This document shows positions 62,140-64,000 of a DNA stretch of 64,000 nucleotides, piece after piece. The notes beneath the pieces were generated by a model, which saw only the letters and a program-made list of their open reading frames with translations, searched no databases and was not told the DNA's origin. The position numbers were made by a program, and so were the translations under genes. Where the stretch lies: contig NZ_JPRK01000012.1 of NCBI RefSeq assembly GCF_000832125.1, positions 1 to 64,000 of the forward strand. Reading direction: 5' to 3'. Each line of letters starts with the position of its first letter. The stretch's first letter is position 1. The DNA comes from Flavobacterium hibernum (GTDB lineage Bacteria > Bacteroidota > Bacteroidia > Flavobacteriales > Flavobacteriaceae).

Positions 62140-64000
62140 ATGAAAATAAAATCTACAAAAGCCTTATTAACCATGGCTTTATTTGTTGGAATTTCTTCTG
62201 TTTGGGCGCAACAAACGCCTGCGACAACAGCAGTAAATCCAGTTAATAATTATAATTATCATGATGCGTTTGCGCCAAATTTTTATACAAAAAATGGAAC
62301 ACCAACACGTTCTGCAAGCGGGCAGCCCGGAGTTGAATACTGGCAAAACAGAGCAGATTATCAAATAACTGCAAAATTAAATGCAACTACAAATGAAATT
62401 GTTGGTACAGACGAGATTACATATACTAATAATAGTCCGGATAAATTATCATTTGTTTGGTTGAATTTAGATCAGAATTTATTCAAAGAAGATTCAAGAG
62501 GAAATGCAGTTGTGCCTTTAGCAGGAAGTCGTAACGGTGCACAAGGTCAGGTTTTTGATGGAGGAAATAAAATCAAATCTGTTAAAGTAACTACAGGAGG
62601 AAAGAAGCCAACAACAGTTGAAGCAAAATATGTAATTACAGACACCAGAATGCAAATATTTCTTCCTGAAGCATTAGCATCAAAAGGTGGAGCGGTAAAA
62701 ATAAAAATAGAGTTTTCATTCATTGCTCCTTTTGAAGGGTCAGACAGAATGGGAGTTTTAGAAACCAAAAACGGTAAAATTTTCACCATTGCACAATGGT
62801 ATCCACGTATGTGTGTGTATGATGATGTAAGAGGTTGGAATACTGCGCCTTATTTAGGAGCTTCTGAATTTTATTTGGAATACGGTAACTTCGATGTAAA
62901 ACTTACTGTACCAGCAAATCATTATGTTGTAGGTTCGGGAGAATTATTAAATGGTGCCGAAGTATTGCCTGCTGAACAATTTAAGCGTTATAAAGAAGCT
63001 TCTCAAAGCGATAAAATAGTTATGATTCGTTCTGCAGAAGAAGTTGCTGCTACGGCAAATGCAAATGCTTCGGGAGTTAAAACGTGGCATTATCAAATAA
63101 AAAATGCTCGTGATTTTTCTTGGGCATCTTCACCGGCTTTTGTTTTAGACGGGGCAAAGATTAATTTACCAAGTGGTAAAAAATCATTAGCATTATCTGC
63201 TTATCCAGTTGAAAGTGCTGGAAAAGATGCATACGGACGTTCTACTGAATATGTAAAAGCGGCAATTGAAAACTATTCTAAAAGATGGTTTGAATATCCT
63301 TATCCAGCAGCAACAAATGTTGCAGGAAATGAAGGAGGAATGGAATATCCGGGAATTGTTTTTTGCAGCTGGGAATCAAAAGGACAAGATTTATGGGGAG
63401 TTACAGATCACGAGTTTGGACACATTTGGTTTCCAATGATCGTTGGTTCAAACGAAAGATTGTTTGCTTGGATGGATGAAGGATTCAATACTTTTATTAA
63501 TTCATTGAGTACAGCAGAATTTAATAATGGTGAATATAAAGAAGAGCCTACAGATTTGCATAAAGCTGCTGAATCATTTACCAGAGCTGATCTAGAAACT
63601 ATTATGAGTTCTCCAGATAACATGAAAGAGGCTAATATTGGTATGTTGTGTTATTTTAAACCAAGTTCAGGATTAATTATTTTGAGAGAGCAGATATTAG
63701 GAAAAGAACGTTTTGATACCGCTTTCCGCACTTATATTGAGCGTTGGGCTTATAAACACCCGCAACCAGATGACTTTTTTAGATCTATGGAAAATGTAGC
63801 CGGCGAAGATTTAAGCTGGTTTTGGAGAAGTTGGTATGTAAACAACTGGAGATTTGATCAAGGTATAAATTCAATTAAATATGTAAAAAACGATCCTTCA
63901 AAAGGAGTTGTTATTACGGTAGAGAATTTTGATAAAATGCCAATGCCAATTATTTTAGATGTTAAAACAAAAAGCGGAAAAGTTTCAAGGGTAAAACTTC
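62140..64000 (+). CDS. Secreted M1-family metallopeptidase, N-terminal part
   Basis: The gene starts at ATG 62140 and runs off the right edge; 620 codons are visible. A signal peptide is at 1-23 (ending SSVWAQ). The peptidase domain has the substrate loop GGMEYP (399-404) and the zinc motif HEFGH (H424, E425, H428) with the third ligand E447 (WMDEGFN) 18 residues later. That spacing (HExxH-x18-E) defines M1 aminopeptidases. Family members trim N-terminal residues; the Bacteroidota branch is secreted or envelope-bound. A C-terminal sorting domain, if present, is beyond the window. Confidence 0.93.
   Translation, partial: MKIKSTKALLTMALFVGISSVWAQQTPATTAVNPVNNYNYHDAFAPNFYTKNGTPTRSASGQPGVEYWQNRADYQITAKLNATTNEIVGTDEITYTNNSPDKLSFVWLNLDQNLFKEDSRGNAVVPLAGSRNGAQGQVFDGGNKIKSVKVTTGGKKPTTVEAKYVITDTRMQIFLPEALASKGGAVKIKIEFSFIAPFEGSDRMGVLETKNGKIFTIAQWYPRMCVYDDVRGWNTAPYLGASEFYLEYGNFDVKLTVPANHYVVGSGELLNGAEVLPAEQFKRYKEASQSDKIVMIRSAEEVAATANANASGVKTWHYQIKNARDFSWASSPAFVLDGAKINLPSGKKSLALSAYPVESAGKDAYGRSTEYVKAAIENYSKRWFEYPYPAATNVAGNEGGMEYPGIVFCSWESKGQDLWGVTDHEFGHIWFPMIVGSNERLFAWMDEGFNTFINSLSTAEFNNGEYKEEPTDLHKAAESFTRADLETIMSSPDNMKEANIGMLCYFKPSSGLIILREQILGKERFDTAFRTYIERWAYKHPQPDDFFRSMENVAGEDLSWFWRSWYVNNWRFDQGINSIKYVKNDPSKGVVITVENFDKMPMPIILDVKTKSGKVSRVKL

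Overview
The window is a gene-dense, AT-rich stretch of a Bacteroidota chromosome, most likely a Flavobacterium or close Flavobacteriaceae relative. Four things point there. A giant secreted protein ends in a type IX secretion (T9SS) type-B sorting domain and is followed by PorP/SprF and OmpA partners. Upstream regions repeatedly carry the Bacteroidota promoter TTG-N17-23-TAnnTTTG and rarely a Shine-Dalgarno. Short Flavobacteriia-specific proteins sit beside housekeeping genes. Intergenic spaces hold long-arm palindromic repeats of the kind scattered through flavobacterial genomes. I see no tRNA, rRNA, CRISPR array, insertion sequence or prophage.

Layout. 1-4.7 kb (minus): the start of an ABM-domain protein, a secreted adenosine deaminase, a pirin/OsmC/acetyltransferase operon and an AlkD-like repair protein. 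5-9.3 kb (plus): nadC, a lipoprotein, a YihY membrane protein, DUF2147, a subclass B1 metallo-beta-lactamase and an unknown membrane protein. 9.3-14.5 kb: priA, a convergent LytTR response regulator, then the rpsF-rpsR-rplI ribosomal operon behind an ideal promoter. 14.5-15.7 kb: a 1.2-kb non-coding stretch that looks like a long structured leader. 15.7-28.3 kb: a 3243-residue T9SS cargo protein with a 12-unit Ig-like array, its PorP/SprF partner and an OmpA/PD40 protein. 28.5-45 kb: ligA, a membrane protein, a 5'-nucleotidase split into two genes, dapA, bamD-rpoZ-coaBC-DUF4835-recN, fabV, a glycosyltransferase, coaE and a two-component system. 45-48.4 kb: a tiny 27-codon transcription unit and an rtcB-prfH-TPR operon. 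48.6-55.6 kb (minus): thioesterase, miaA, a potassium-channel-like protein, a DEDDh/GIY-YIG fusion, yggS, a 3-hydroxyacyl-CoA dehydrogenase and a Gfo/Idh/MocA oxidoreductase. 55.8-64 kb: pcm, an HTH protein with a degenerate Fic domain, a DUF4136 lipoprotein, smpB, two outer-membrane barrel proteins, a VF530 protein, an acetyltransferase, an aldose-epimerase-like protein and the start of an M1 aminopeptidase.

Most genes are housekeeping: NAD and CoA synthesis, fatty acid reduction, replication restart and repair, ribosome proteins and rescue, outer-membrane assembly. The parts most worth attention are four. First, rtcB-prfH is a known pairing for damaged ribosomes, here with an overlapping TPR gene and a terminated micro-ORF upstream. 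Second, the HTH-Fic protein has lost both its catalytic His and its inhibitory Glu, and a palindrome sits on its likely promoter. Third, the giant T9SS protein has a structured leader and a mosaic repeat array. Fourth, several dispersed palindromes, including one about 140-bp element, fill intergenic spaces.

All calls come from reading sequence and recalling family motifs; no search or folding program was run. Several start codons were moved to internal ATG or TTG codons where the upstream extension lacked family similarity or crossed a promoter.
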